DNA of 64,000 nt from Pseudomonas petrae (GTDB lineage: Bacteria > Pseudomonadota > Gammaproteobacteria > Pseudomonadales > Pseudomonadaceae): positions 62,001 through 126,000 of the forward strand of contig NZ_JAKJXE010000008.1 of NCBI RefSeq assembly GCF_021728295.1, read 5' to 3'. Positions 38,482 to 49,820 of this stretch are shown piece after piece (within the stretch, counting starts at the first letter, position 1; each line of letters starts with the position of its first letter). The position numbers and the translations under genes are program-made. Below the pieces are notes generated by a model that was not told the origin of the DNA, searched no databases, and worked only from the letters and a program-made list of their open reading frames with translations.

Positions 38482-39333
38482 TCACCACGTCGGTTCGAAA
38501 TCACCCTTCGGCACGTCCATTTCCGCGCCCAGCCATTTCTTCTGCAGCGCCGCCAGGCGGCCGTCGTCATGCATCTTGGTCAGGGCAGCATCCAGCGCGG
38601 CGATCAGGCTGTCGGCATCGGCGTCCTTGCGGCCCAGGTAGGCGAAGTAGGATTTCTTGCCGAACGGCGGCTGCACCACTTTGTACAGATTGCTCTTCTG
38701 CGCGGCGACGAAGGAGATGTTCGGCAGCGAGTTGGCCACGGCGACGATGCGCTTGGCGGCCAGGTCGGCGTAGGCCTGATTATTGTCGACGTATTCACGA
38801 ATGGTGACCTTCTGCGGGAGGGTCGCGGCGAAGGCTTTCAGCTCTTCCAGCTGTGCCGAGCCCTTGCCGGCACCGACGGTTTTACCGGCGATGTCTTCAG
38901 GCTTGCTGATGCTGTCGTCCTTGGCCCCGGCGAGCAGGGCCACGGTCGCTTCGGCAATCGGCGACACGAAGTGGTAACGCTCCTTGCGCGCCTTGGTCAC
39001 GATGATCGGACCGGCCACCACGTCGAATTTTTTCGCCTCAAGGCCGGGCAGCACGCTCGGCCACGGCAGGTCGAGGAACTTGATCTTGACCCCCATTTCC
39101 TGTCCCAGCGCCTCGAACAGCTCGGCATTCAAGCCTTTCTGCTTGCCCGCTTCGAGAAAATCGAAGGGCGCGAACTGCATTTCGGTGCCGACCACCAGCT
39201 CACCGGCCTTCTTCACATCGGCCAGTTGATCGGCGTGCGCCGACGATGGCAGCACTGCCAGAGGCAGCAGCGCCAGTGCAGCAGCGATACTCAAGCGGTT
39301 AAATGTCCTGCGGAACACAGAGTCGAGTGACAT
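38482..39333 (-). CDS. Periplasmic solute-binding protein of the amino-acid ABC importer
   Basis: Family-3 solute-binding protein, 283 aa. The signal peptide spans about residues 1-34 (hydrophobic AAALALLPLAVLP, cleavage near AHA-DQL). The mature protein starts with the typical LADVKKAGELVVGTEMQFAPFDF and contains FDVVAGPIIVTKARKERYHFVSP, where family members carry the ligand-binding Arg. A strong AGGAG precedes the ATG. Ligand unknown: the adjoining dehydrogenase hints at an amino acid or hydroxyacid whose breakdown passes through a D-2-hydroxyacid. Confidence 0.9.
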   Translation of the reverse strand: MSLDSVFRRTFNRLSIAAALALLPLAVLPSSAHADQLADVKKAGELVVGTEMQFAPFDFLEAGKQKGLNAELFEALGQEMGVKIKFLDLPWPSVLPGLEAKKFDVVAGPIIVTKARKERYHFVSPIAEATVALLAGAKDDSISKPEDIAGKTVGAGKGSAQLEELKAFAATLPQKVTIREYVDNNQAYADLAAKRIVAVANSLPNISFVAAQKSNLYKVVQPPFGKKSYFAYLGRKDADADSLIAALDAALTKMHDDGRLAALQKKWLGAEMDVPKGDFEPTW

Positions 39334-39468
39334 GGGGTGGCTCCTGGGTGGATGCGGCGTGTTGCGTCGATGCTGCGGGATCTTCGGTCAACGGGTGCAT
39401 GGTGTTGCTTTGGCGTCTGCAACTGCAGTTAGCGTGCCATACCGGTATATACAACCGGCAGGTGGTTA

Positions 39469-40845
39469 TCAGCCGAGGATCTTCCCCGGATTGAGAATGC
39501 CGTTGGGGTCGAAACTGCGCTTGAGTTCAGCCATCACCCGCAACGCTTGCGCGCTGACCGAGTGATGGAGAAACTCGCGCTTGAGCAGGCCGATGCCATG
39601 CTCGGCCGACACCGCGCCGCCCAGCTCGCCGACGGCGCTGTACACCAGCTCCTCGATCTCCAGCACCGGCGCGGGCTGCGGCAGCGAGTTGCAGTCCACG
39701 GTCAGGTGCAGATTGCTGTCACCGATGTGGCCGAAATACACGCTTCGGTTACCCGGCCAACGTGCGTCGATGCGCTCACGGCAGCGTTTGGCGAACTCAC
39801 CGATGCGGCCGATGGGCAGGCTGATGTCGAAATTCAGCGGCGCCATGCGCTGGGGAAACTCGGCGGTGGCCTCGCGAATCTTCCACAACCCGCGGGCCTG
39901 GGCCTGGGAGGTCGCGAGAATGGCGTCGACCACTTCGCCGGCCTCGATCGCCGCTTCAAGGGTCTGCTCCAGCGCATTGCCGGGGGCGGACGATTCCAGC
40001 AGCACGTACAGCGGATGGTGATCGGGCATCGGCGCGACGGGCTTCTCTAGCCACGACACGCCAAGGCGGAAGAAGTCCTGCCACATCAACTCGTACGCCT
40101 GGGGCGTGCCGACGCTCGATTGAATCCGCCGCAACAGGGCGACGGCGCTCGGGTAATCGGGTAGGGCGCAGAGGAGCGTGGTGGCCGGGGCGGGTGGCGG
40201 CGCCATTTTCAACACTGCGCGGGTAATCACCCCAAGGGTGCCTTCGCTGCCGATGAAGCACTGTTTTAGGTCATAACCGCAATTGTTCTTGATCATCTTG
40301 TTCATCAGGTCGAGCACACGCCCGTCCGCCAGCACCACCTCCAGACCGAGCACCAGGTCGCGGGTCATGCCGTAACGAATCACCGCATTGCCGCCGGCGT
40401 TGGTAGCAATGTTGCCACCGATCTGACACGAGCCGCGGGCGCCCAGGTCCAGCGGAAACAGAAAGCCGGCGTCCGCCACGGCGTGCTGGATGTCCTCCAG
40501 CGTTGTGCCCGCACGCACGCTGACGGTCGCGGCCGCCGTGTCGATCTCCTCGATGCCGCGCAGGCGATCCAGCGACAGCGCGATATCGGTGGTGCGCGGA
40601 ACAGCGCCACCCGCCAGCCCGGTCATGCCGCCCTGGGGCACTACGCTTTGGCCCGCCGCGTGGCAGATGCGCAGTGCGAGGGAGACCTGTTCGGTGCTGG
40701 TCGGCAAGAGCAGCGCGGCAGGGCAGGCCGGCGCGTGGCGGGTCCAGTCGCTGTAATGACGCGGGCTGATGGCCTCGCCGGTCAGCACCTGAGCATCGCC
40801 AAGGGCCTGGCGCAACTGGCTAATGGTTTGTTGCAGGTCGCTCAT
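39469..40845 (-). CDS. FAD-linked D-2-hydroxyacid dehydrogenase (GlcD/D-LDH family)
   Basis: Flavoprotein of 458 aa with an N-terminal FAD-binding type-4 domain (about 35-215; VVPQGGMTGLAGGAVP and LGARGSCQIGGNIATNAGGNAVIRYG) and a C-terminal oxidase domain with YFGHIGDSNLHL and SAEHGIGLLKREFL. Such enzymes oxidise D-lactate, glycolate or D-2-hydroxyglutarate with a quinone or electron-transfer flavoprotein as acceptor. ATG at 40845 preferred over a GTG three codons upstream. It is 135 bp upstream of the binding-protein gene on the same strand and probably the first gene of the importer operon. The substrate is not resolved. Confidence 0.86.
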   Translation of the reverse strand: MSDLQQTISQLRQALGDAQVLTGEAISPRHYSDWTRHAPACPAALLLPTSTEQVSLALRICHAAGQSVVPQGGMTGLAGGAVPRTTDIALSLDRLRGIEEIDTAAATVSVRAGTTLEDIQHAVADAGFLFPLDLGARGSCQIGGNIATNAGGNAVIRYGMTRDLVLGLEVVLADGRVLDLMNKMIKNNCGYDLKQCFIGSEGTLGVITRAVLKMAPPPAPATTLLCALPDYPSAVALLRRIQSSVGTPQAYELMWQDFFRLGVSWLEKPVAPMPDHHPLYVLLESSAPGNALEQTLEAAIEAGEVVDAILATSQAQARGLWKIREATAEFPQRMAPLNFDISLPIGRIGEFAKRCRERIDARWPGNRSVYFGHIGDSNLHLTVDCNSLPQPAPVLEIEELVYSAVGELGGAVSAEHGIGLLKREFLHHSVSAQALRVMAELKRSFDPNGILNPGKILG

Positions 40846-40965
40846 GGAATCCACTCGATCAATTCGCGTCAGGGGTGAGGCGTGCCTGAAAGCGGGGAGG
40901 CTGTATAGACAGCTGAGGCAAGATGCAGGCCAGTTGATCGACGCCGGTAGATTAAGGACGCTAAA

Positions 40966-41211
40966 AGCTTCCCGGCTGAACCGGTCCTACCTAGTGATCG
41001 TGAGGTGTCTGTAGGACCGGCTTCAGCCGGGAAGGCGTCGTATGTCACACCGCAGAATTGAGGGTGCGCGCACTGGCGCATTCCCGGTTGAAGCCAGTCC
41101 TTTGATCGCAAGGTGTCTGTAGGACCGGCTTTAGCCGGGAAAGCGTCGTATGTCACACCGCAGAATTGAGTGTGGACGCACTCCCGCATTCCCGGTTGAA
41201 GCCAGTCCTCC
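40966..41211. repeat. REP cluster: one solitary REP and two tandem REPINs
   Basis: A solitary inverted REP at 40966-40991, then REPINs at 41010-41101 and 41118-41211 (108-bp period) of the GGACCGGCTTCAGCC class. Both share a spacer with CACACCGCAGAATTGAG and a variant right half, TTCCCGGTTGAAGCCAGTCC. It occupies most of 40846-41295. Confidence 0.85.
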
Positions 41212-41295
41212 GAACAACGTGGTACACGGCGCGGCACAGTAAATGCTTGATCCGGTCTATACCGCCCAGTCTATTTCGTGCGCCCGGAGTCTGCC

Positions 41296-42258
41296 ATGAC
41301 CGTTACCGCCAACCTCCCGATCATCGACATGGCCGGCGTCCGCGAAGGCGACGATGCCGCGATCCGCCGTGCTGGTGAAGCCATTCGCAGCGCCTGCAGT
41401 GAGAGCGGCTTCTTCTACATCATCAACCACGGCGTGCCCCGGCAGGTGATCGACAAGACCATGGTGGCGGCAAAAACCTTTTTCGCCTTCGCGCCGGAGG
41501 TGAAGCGCCAGGTTGCGGTGAACAAGCGCCACCGCGGCTGGCATGCGTTGGGCGGGGCGCTGATGTACGAGGCGACCAAGCCGGATTTCAAGGAGTTTTT
41601 CAGCATCGGCCTGGAGTTGCCGGAGGATGACCCGAGCGTGCTGGCGGGGGAGGCGTTGCGCGGGCCGAACCAGTGGCCGGATTACATGCCGGCGTTGCGG
41701 GTGGCGCTGGACGCGTATTACGAGGAGATCGGCAAGGCGGGCGCTGATCTGTTGAAGGCAGTGGCCGTGGGCTTGGGCATCGAGCCCGATTTCTTTGCGC
41801 CGAAATACGGCAAGCGTTTGCAGCGGACGCAGATGGTCTATTACCCGCCCCATCCACCCCGGGCCGAAGCCGATCAGTTCGGCGTCGCGCCGCATACGGA
41901 TTATGGCTGTATCACGTTGTTGCATCAGGACAACAGCGGCGGTCTGCAGGTGCGTGAGTTGGGCAGCGGGGCGTGGATCGACGCGACGCCGATCGAGGGC
42001 AGTCTGGTGGTGAACGTGGGGGATTTGCTGGCGCGTTGGTCGAACGATCGGTTCCGGTCGACCTTGCATCGGGTGATCAATCAGTCAGGGCATGAGCGGT
42101 ATTCGATCGCGACGTTTTATGACCCGACGTATGGGGCCGTTGTTGATCCTTGCGATTTGGGAATTGAGGCGGGGGCGAGTCTTTATCCGGCAGTGGCGGC
42201 GGGGGAGTACATACTTAAGCGGATTGATGATTCGATGGCGTACAGGAAGAAGGCGTAG
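41296..42258 (+). CDS. 2-oxoglutarate/Fe(II) oxygenase, isopenicillin-N-synthase family
   Basis: Cytoplasmic non-haem iron oxygenase, 320 aa. N-terminal DIOX_N region (about 8-120; SGFFYIINHGVP). Core domain with iron ligands His200-x-Asp202 (APHTDYG) and His258 (STLHRVI), and the Arg268-x-Ser270 pair for 2-oxoglutarate. ATG at 41296 chosen, with CCGGAG just upstream; a GTG six codons earlier is possible. It diverges from the hydroxyacid dehydrogenase. Bacterial members are diverse (ethylene-forming enzyme relatives, amino-acid or purine oxidation), so no substrate is assigned. Confidence 0.86.
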   Translation: MTVTANLPIIDMAGVREGDDAAIRRAGEAIRSACSESGFFYIINHGVPRQVIDKTMVAAKTFFAFAPEVKRQVAVNKRHRGWHALGGALMYEATKPDFKEFFSIGLELPEDDPSVLAGEALRGPNQWPDYMPALRVALDAYYEEIGKAGADLLKAVAVGLGIEPDFFAPKYGKRLQRTQMVYYPPHPPRAEADQFGVAPHTDYGCITLLHQDNSGGLQVRELGSGAWIDATPIEGSLVVNVGDLLARWSNDRFRSTLHRVINQSGHERYSIATFYDPTYGAVVDPCDLGIEAGASLYPAVAAGEYILKRIDDSMAYRKKA

Positions 42259-42309
42259 TCGTTTCGGATGGTTGTGTGTATATCCGTTTTCTCGGTGTGC
42301 TGTTGTTAC

Positions 42310-43163
42310 GGTTCCGCCCTTACGGCGGGTCACTTTTGGCAAAAGCGCCCCAAAAGTAACCAAAAACGCTTTGCTCCTGGTTGGGCTCCTCCTTCGTCGG
42401 AGTACCTTCACTCCGGTCCCGCTCCGTGGGCCCGCGCCGAACGGACATCCATGTCCTAGCGGCGCTCTCGCCGCATCCATGCGGCTCGGCCCACTCCGCG
42501 AGACCTCCGTTCAGCCTGCACCCAAGTCGCGATAGGTGTCGTCTGGACGTTATGTGTTTGAAGATCAAGATCAAAAGCAGATCAACAGCTTCCCGGCTAA
42601 AGCCGGTCCTACAGTCGGGGTTACCGCACGCTCATCTCCGATCGTTCCCACGCTCCGCGTGGTAATGCCGCCTCGGACGCTCCGCGTCCTGCAGAAGATG
42701 TGCATCAGGCGAGGGATCTGACGCGGAGCGTCACAGGATGCGTTCCCACGCGGAGCGTGGGAACGATCAGCAATGCCAGCGCCCACACCGGCCTCTTCCC
42801 GGCTAAAGCCGGTCCCACTGAAACACCGCGCGCACTCGTAGGACCGGCTTCAGCCGGGAAGCCCTTGATCTGCTTTTGATCTTCATACGCAAAAGGCTCA
42901 AACACCGCCAATCGCGACTTTGGTGCAGGCTGAACGCAGGTCTCGTGGAGTGGGCCGAGCGGCATGGATGCCGCGAGAGCCGCCCCCCGCCATGGATGGC
43001 GGATGGCGGCGGGCCCACGGAGCGAGACCGGAGTGAAGGAACCCTGACGAAGGAAGGGCCCAACCGAGAGCAGGCACTTTTGGTTACTTTTGGTGCTTTT
43101 CAAAAGTAACTCGCCGAAGGCGAAACAGTCTGCCGTTAGGCAGACGCTTCTGATCTCGATCTG
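42310..43163. repeat. Composite nested inverted-repeat island 2
   Basis: Same plan as island 1, between the convergent ends of the oxygenase and the aminotransferase: left arm about 42310-42580, REP 42590-42613, central inverted element 42640-42768, REPs about 42794-42818 and 42838-42862, right arm about 42864-43163. The left arm lacks the GTCTGCC...GGCAGAC end hairpin of islands 1 and 3 and carries a different CCGCC...GGCGG hairpin instead. Confidence 0.85.
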
Positions 43164-43176
43164 AAATCCTAAGCGG

Positions 43177-44373
43177 TTAGATAACCGCCAGGATCGCCGC
43201 TGTAACAGCCCCGATATTCGTTTTGTTCAACGCCGCCACACAAATCCGCCCGGTATCCAACGCATAAATCCCGAACTCACTGCGCAGACGATGAACCTGC
43301 GGCGTCGTCAGACCCGAATACGAAAACATCCCCCGCTGCCGCGCGACAAAACTGAAATCCTGCCCCGCCGCATTATTCGCCAGACGCTGCGTCATCTCCT
43401 CACGCATCCCACGAATCCGCAAGCGCATCTCGCCCAGCTCTTCCTCCCACTTGCCACGCAACTCAGGGCTGTTCAACACCGCCGCCACAATCGACGCGCC
43501 ATGGGTCGGCGGGTTCGAATAGTTCGTGCGGATCACACGCTTCACCTGAGACAACACCCGCGCCGCCTCTTCCTTCGAATCCGTCACGATCGACAACGCG
43601 CCGACCCGCTCGCCATACAGCGAAAACGACTTCGAAAACGAACTGGAAGCAAAGAACGTCAGGCCGCTGTCGGCAAACAGACGCACCGCCGCCGCGTCCT
43701 CGTCGATCCCGTCACCGAAGCCCTGATACGCCATGTCCAGAAACGGCACATGACCTTTGGCCTTCAGCACCTCAAGCACCTTCTTCCAGTCTTCCAGCGT
43801 CAGGTCAACGCCGGTCGGGTTGTGGCAGCACGCGTGCAGCACGACGATCGAGCCGGACGGCAGGTTCTGCAAATCTTCCAGCATCCCCGTGCGGTTCACG
43901 TCATGGGTGGCGGCGGCGTAATAGCGATAGTTCTGCACCGGAAAACCGGCGGTTTCGAACAGCGCGCGGTGGTTCTCCCAGCTCGGGTCGCTGATCGCCA
44001 CAACGGCGTCAGGGGAAAGCTGCTTGAGGAAGTCAGCGCCGATCTTCAGCGCGCCCGTGCCGCCGACCGCCTGGACCGTCATCACCTGACCCGAGGCCAG
44101 CAGCGGCGACTCGGCGCCGAACAGAAGGGTTTGCACAGCCTTGTCGTAGGCGGCGATGCCGTCGATCGGCAGATAGCCGCGGGGCAGGTGTTGAGCCACC
44201 CGGTTTTCTTCCGCTTCGACAACGGCACGCAGCAGCGGAATTTTCCCTTCTTCGTTGCTGTAGACGCCGACACCCAGGTTGACCTTGGTCGTACGGGTAT
44301 CGGCGTTGAATGCTTCGTTGAGGCCCAGGATTGGATCGCGTGGTGCCATTTCGACAGCGGAGAACAGGCTCAT
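43177..44373 (-). CDS. tyrB: Aromatic/aspartate-type aminotransferase
   Basis: Class I PLP aminotransferase, 398 aa, the TyrB/AspC type. It exchanges amino groups between aromatic amino acids (or aspartate) and 2-oxoglutarate. Features: LNEAFNADTRTTKVNLGVGVY at the start, HNPTGVD at 184-190, PLP lysine Lys248 in SFSKSFSLYGERVG, and a C-terminal segment with a substrate-carboxylate Arg (TGRICVAALN). ATG at 44373 chosen; the frame upstream to 44475 has no family similarity. It is divergent from uvrB, an arrangement I recall from other pseudomonads. Confidence 0.9.
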   Translation of the reverse strand: MSLFSAVEMAPRDPILGLNEAFNADTRTTKVNLGVGVYSNEEGKIPLLRAVVEAEENRVAQHLPRGYLPIDGIAAYDKAVQTLLFGAESPLLASGQVMTVQAVGGTGALKIGADFLKQLSPDAVVAISDPSWENHRALFETAGFPVQNYRYYAAATHDVNRTGMLEDLQNLPSGSIVVLHACCHNPTGVDLTLEDWKKVLEVLKAKGHVPFLDMAYQGFGDGIDEDAAAVRLFADSGLTFFASSSFSKSFSLYGERVGALSIVTDSKEEAARVLSQVKRVIRTNYSNPPTHGASIVAAVLNSPELRGKWEEELGEMRLRIRGMREEMTQRLANNAAGQDFSFVARQRGMFSYSGLTTPQVHRLRSEFGIYALDTGRICVAALNKTNIGAVTAAILAVI

Positions 44374-44531
44374 TGTGCGGGGGCTCTGAGTGGGGGAGTG
44401 AATGGGTCGCGTCGCTCCAGCCGATTGCACTAGAGCGGTGCACAAACGGGGAGCAAGTATAAAGGCCCGCGCCACTGCGGGCGACAGTCCCGGGCAGGTT
44501 TTTCAGGGTTTTTCGCGAAATTTTTCGACCG

Positions 44532-44553
44532 TTAGTCCAGTGCTGCGGACTAA
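44532..44553. promoter_or_regulatory. Unassigned palindrome between tyrB and uvrB
   Basis: TTAGTCC, 8 bases, GGACTAA: a perfect 7-bp inverted repeat in the 334-bp divergent gap. No LexA-type CTGT-N8-ACAG site was found in the gap. The regulator is unknown. Confidence 0.45.
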
Positions 44554-44707
44554 TCTGCGGAGGGTGGCTTGAAAGGTGGCGCGGTCGACTCCACCTGTAG
44601 TCCCATCACTTCTTTTATGTACGTCTTTTCCGTGGCGGGATCAGCCGTTCGTGCTCAATTGCGTTGCTGCAGGATTTATCTGGCAGCGGCCCGTCCAGAG
44701 GTACGTT

Positions 44708-46723
<2,016 letters not shown>

Positions 46724-46785
46724 TGCCGCGAGAACGCGCGGACTGTCGTGATGGCGCAGACTGTCGTCACGGCGCCATTCAATCC

Positions 46786-46944
46786 GTAGGAGCCGGCTTG
46801 CTGGCGAACGCGTTCTACCCGTCACCCCCCCGGCGACTGACACACAGCATTCGCCAGCAAGCCGGCTCCTACAGAGATTGCATTGATTCAAATCACCAAG
46901 GAGGTGGCCGGTCTGACGCTTTCGCGGGCAAGCGCGCTCCTACA
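46786..46944. repeat. REPIN plus solitary REP after uvrB
   Basis: Intact REPIN of the GCCGGCTTGCTGGCG class at 46786-46873, then a single inverted CGCGGGCAAGCGCG-class REP at 46921-46944, just before the pump gene stop. It fills most of the convergent gap 46724-46968. Confidence 0.88.
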
Positions 46945-46968
46945 GACGCGCGCCAGACCGCTGATTAA

Positions 46969-48519
46969 TCAATGGGCCGCGCCACTCTTGACCCCCGACG
47001 GCAGCTTCCGCGTCAGCAACACCGCCAGCATGCTGACCCCCAGCGCAATCCCGACAAAATGAAACGCGTCGTTGTAGGCCATGATCGCTGCCTGTTGATG
47101 GGCGATCTCGCTGAGCTTGCCCAACGCCGCTGTTTCCCTGCCCAGCCGGTCGGTGAGCATCGCCATGCGCTCGGCCACTTGCGGGTTGGCGGGGGAGATC
47201 GATTCACGCAAATAGTCGAAGTAGGTCTTGGTCCGCGCATCCAGCAACGTTGCCAGCAGCGCAATGCCGATGGCGCCGCCCAGGTTGCGCAGAATGTTGA
47301 ACAGGCTCGACGCCGACCCCGCATCCTGGGGCTGAATAAACGCCGTTGCGATCAGTGAGATGGTCACCATGATCAACGGCTGACCGAGCGCCCGCACGAT
47401 CTGAATATGGTTGAACTGCGGCCCGGCGAAATCCGGATTGAGCACGCCGGACGAAAAGCTCGCCAGCCCGAACAAACCAAACCCCAGCGTACACAGCAGC
47501 TTGGGCGAAATGACCTTCATCAGTTGCGGCACCAGCGGAATCAGGAATAGCTGGGGCACGCCCATCCACATGATCACTTCGCCGATCTGCTGCGCGTTGT
47601 AGCCCTGAATCTGCGCCAGGTACAGCGGCAGCAAGTAGATCGACCCATAAAAGCCGACGCCCATGCCGACGCTGGAAATACTCGACAGCCCGAAATTGCG
47701 GTTGCCGAGAATGCCCAGGTTGATCAACGGTTTCGCCTTGGAAAGCTGAATGATCACAAAGCTGATCAGGCTCACCAGCGCAATGCTGCCCAGGCCGACG
47801 ATCAGGTTCGATTCCAGCCAGTCCTTGCGATGCCCCTCTTCAAGAAACACCTGCAGGCAGCCCAGCCCGACGCCCAGCGTGACGATGCCGGCGTAGTCGG
47901 TGCTCTTGAGCAATTCCCAGTGCGGGGCTTTTTTTTCCAGCCCGTAAAGCAGCCCGCCGATCATCACCAGCCCCGGCGGGATGTTGATGTAGAAGATGTA
48001 TTCCCAGCCGAAATTCTCCGTCAGCCAGCCGCCCAGGGTCGGGCCGATGGAAGGGGCGAAGGTGGCGGTCATGGCAAACAGCGCCATGCCCTTGGCCCGG
48101 TGATGCTCCGGCAGTTTGATCAAGGTCAGGGTAAACGCCAGCGGGATCAACGCGCCACCAGTGAAGCCCTGCATGGCGCGGAACATGATCATGCTCTCCA
48201 GGCTCCAGGCCATCGAGCAGAGCAGGGACGACAGCAGAAACCCCACCGACACCCAGACCGCCAGCCGGCGCGCCGAGAGCAACTGCACCAGCCAGGCCGT
48301 CAGCGGGATCATGATGATTTCCGCGACGAGGTAGGACGTGGAAATCCACGAGCCTTCTTCCAGCGTCGCCGACAGTGCGCCCTGAATGTCCTTGAGCGAC
48401 GAGTTGGTGATCTGGATGTCGAGCACCGCCATGAATGCGCCGAGCATCACACTCATCACGGCAATCCAGTCGCGCCGGGTCGGTTCGCCGACCGGGCGGA
48501 TCAGCTCGTCACCGGCCAC
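46969..48519 (-). CDS. emrB: EmrB-type MFS multidrug exporter (DHA2)
   Basis: Inner-membrane proton antiporter of 516 aa with 14 predicted segments. EmrB signs: GAFMAVLDIQITNSSLKDIQGALSATLEEGSWISTSYL in the first part and RAMQGFTGGALIPLAFTLTL in helix 4. It begins at GTG 48519, overlapping the end of the emrA-like gene by 11 bp, so the two are coupled. Together they should form a tripartite pump with an outer-membrane channel encoded elsewhere; none is adjacent. Confidence 0.9.
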   Translation of the reverse strand: MAGDELIRPVGEPTRRDWIAVMSVMLGAFMAVLDIQITNSSLKDIQGALSATLEEGSWISTSYLVAEIIMIPLTAWLVQLLSARRLAVWVSVGFLLSSLLCSMAWSLESMIMFRAMQGFTGGALIPLAFTLTLIKLPEHHRAKGMALFAMTATFAPSIGPTLGGWLTENFGWEYIFYINIPPGLVMIGGLLYGLEKKAPHWELLKSTDYAGIVTLGVGLGCLQVFLEEGHRKDWLESNLIVGLGSIALVSLISFVIIQLSKAKPLINLGILGNRNFGLSSISSVGMGVGFYGSIYLLPLYLAQIQGYNAQQIGEVIMWMGVPQLFLIPLVPQLMKVISPKLLCTLGFGLFGLASFSSGVLNPDFAGPQFNHIQIVRALGQPLIMVTISLIATAFIQPQDAGSASSLFNILRNLGGAIGIALLATLLDARTKTYFDYLRESISPANPQVAERMAMLTDRLGRETAALGKLSEIAHQQAAIMAYNDAFHFVGIALGVSMLAVLLTRKLPSGVKSGAAH

Positions 48520-49564
48520 GTTGCGGGTCGTTCGCCGGCCGGATATCGACCGAAACGGTCACCGACATGCCCGGGCGGATCTTGCCGTGCAGCGGGTTGT
48601 CCGGCGCGAAGGTCAGCTTGAGCGGGATGCGCTGCACGACCTTGGTGAAGTTGCCGGTGGCGTTGTCCGGCGGCAGCAGGCTGAACTGCGCACCGGAGGC
48701 GGCAAACAGGCTGTCGACGCGGCCCTCGATGGGCGTGCCGGGAAAGCTGTCGAACGTCAGCTGGGCGATCTGACCGATCTCCATGTGCTCGATCTGGGTT
48801 TCCTTGAAATTGGCCTGGACCCAGATGTCCTCGTCGGGCACGATCGACAGCAGATACGCGCCGGCCTGAACGAACTGACCATTGCGCGCCGCCCGCTGGC
48901 CGACCAGCCCGCTGAGGGGCGAGTGGATTTCGGTGCGCTGCACATTAATCTGCGCTTGAGCCAAGTCGGCGCGGGCGGTGGCGATCTGCGCGTCGAGGCG
49001 CTTGATCTCGGCGTTCAGCGCGTTGACCTGCTGGCGCTGACTCTGGGCATCGGCCTGGGCCTTGGTGACCTGGGAGCGAGCGACGTTGCTGTCGGCGGTC
49101 ATGGTCGTGACCTGCGCTTCCGAGACAAAGCCCGGGGTGCGCAGCTTTTGCAGCCGCGCCAGGTCCAGTTGCGTGCGCCCAAGGGTCGCCTGATTCGCTT
49201 GCACCTGCGCATCGCTGGCGGCGATCAGGCTCGACTGCTGGGTCAATCGGCTCTGGGCTTGCAGGCGTTCCGCTTCGCGGGTTGCCAGGGTCGCCTGAGC
49301 CCGGTCGATGGCCAGGCGGAAATCATCCGGCTCAAGCCGCACCAGCAACTGGCCTTTTTCCACGTGCTGGTTGTCCTGCACCAGCACCTCGTTGATCCGC
49401 GCGCCGAGCTGGCTGGACACCCGGGTGATTTCACCCTGTACGTAGGCGTTGTCGGTGGACTCGTGAAAGCGTCCCTTCAGGTACCACTGGGCGAAGAAGG
49501 CGAGGGCGATCAGCAGGACCACCCCGAGGAAGATGAACAGGCGGCGCTTGAGTTGGGCGGGCAT
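48509..49564 (-). CDS. emrA: EmrA-type membrane-fusion protein (HlyD family)
   Basis: Periplasmic adaptor, 351 aa: one N-terminal membrane anchor (about 7-25, LFIFLGVVLLIALAFFAQW), the biotinyl-lipoyl-like strand STDNAYVQGEITRVSSQLGARINEVLVQDNQHVEKGQLL, a long coiled-coil hairpin rich in Ala/Gln (about 90-210), then the barrel with KETQIEHMEIGQIAQLTFDSFPG. The ATG at 49564 gives the normal length. It is the promoter-proximal gene of the pump pair; gltX diverges from it across a 256-bp gap. Confidence 0.9.
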   Translation of the reverse strand: MPAQLKRRLFIFLGVVLLIALAFFAQWYLKGRFHESTDNAYVQGEITRVSSQLGARINEVLVQDNQHVEKGQLLVRLEPDDFRLAIDRAQATLATREAERLQAQSRLTQQSSLIAASDAQVQANQATLGRTQLDLARLQKLRTPGFVSEAQVTTMTADSNVARSQVTKAQADAQSQRQQVNALNAEIKRLDAQIATARADLAQAQINVQRTEIHSPLSGLVGQRAARNGQFVQAGAYLLSIVPDEDIWVQANFKETQIEHMEIGQIAQLTFDSFPGTPIEGRVDSLFAASGAQFSLLPPDNATGNFTKVVQRIPLKLTFAPDNPLHGKIRPGMSVTVSVDIRPANDPQRGR

Positions 49565-49820
49565 GGGCGTTCTGGATGATTGGAATGTAAGCAAATTTAT
49601 CAGGATTGGCGGTCTGGCACCTAGCCATCGTCGCGATCATGACCGCCACTGATGGCGTGGCATGCGTTGCGAGACGCCTTGCAACTCGCTCAGGGCGCTG
49701 AGGGCAGGGCCGCCCGTCTCGTCATCGCCACGATTGTGCAGTCCGTCAGCGCCGAGGCTGGAGCCGCGCAGGCCGCGCCTGTTAACATTCGCGGCTTGTT
49801 CGACCTATCCGGGATTTTCC

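Noticed and set aside
44374..44707. LexA (SOS) box upstream of uvrB
   Set aside because: No CTGT-N8-ACAG-like palindrome was found in the gap.
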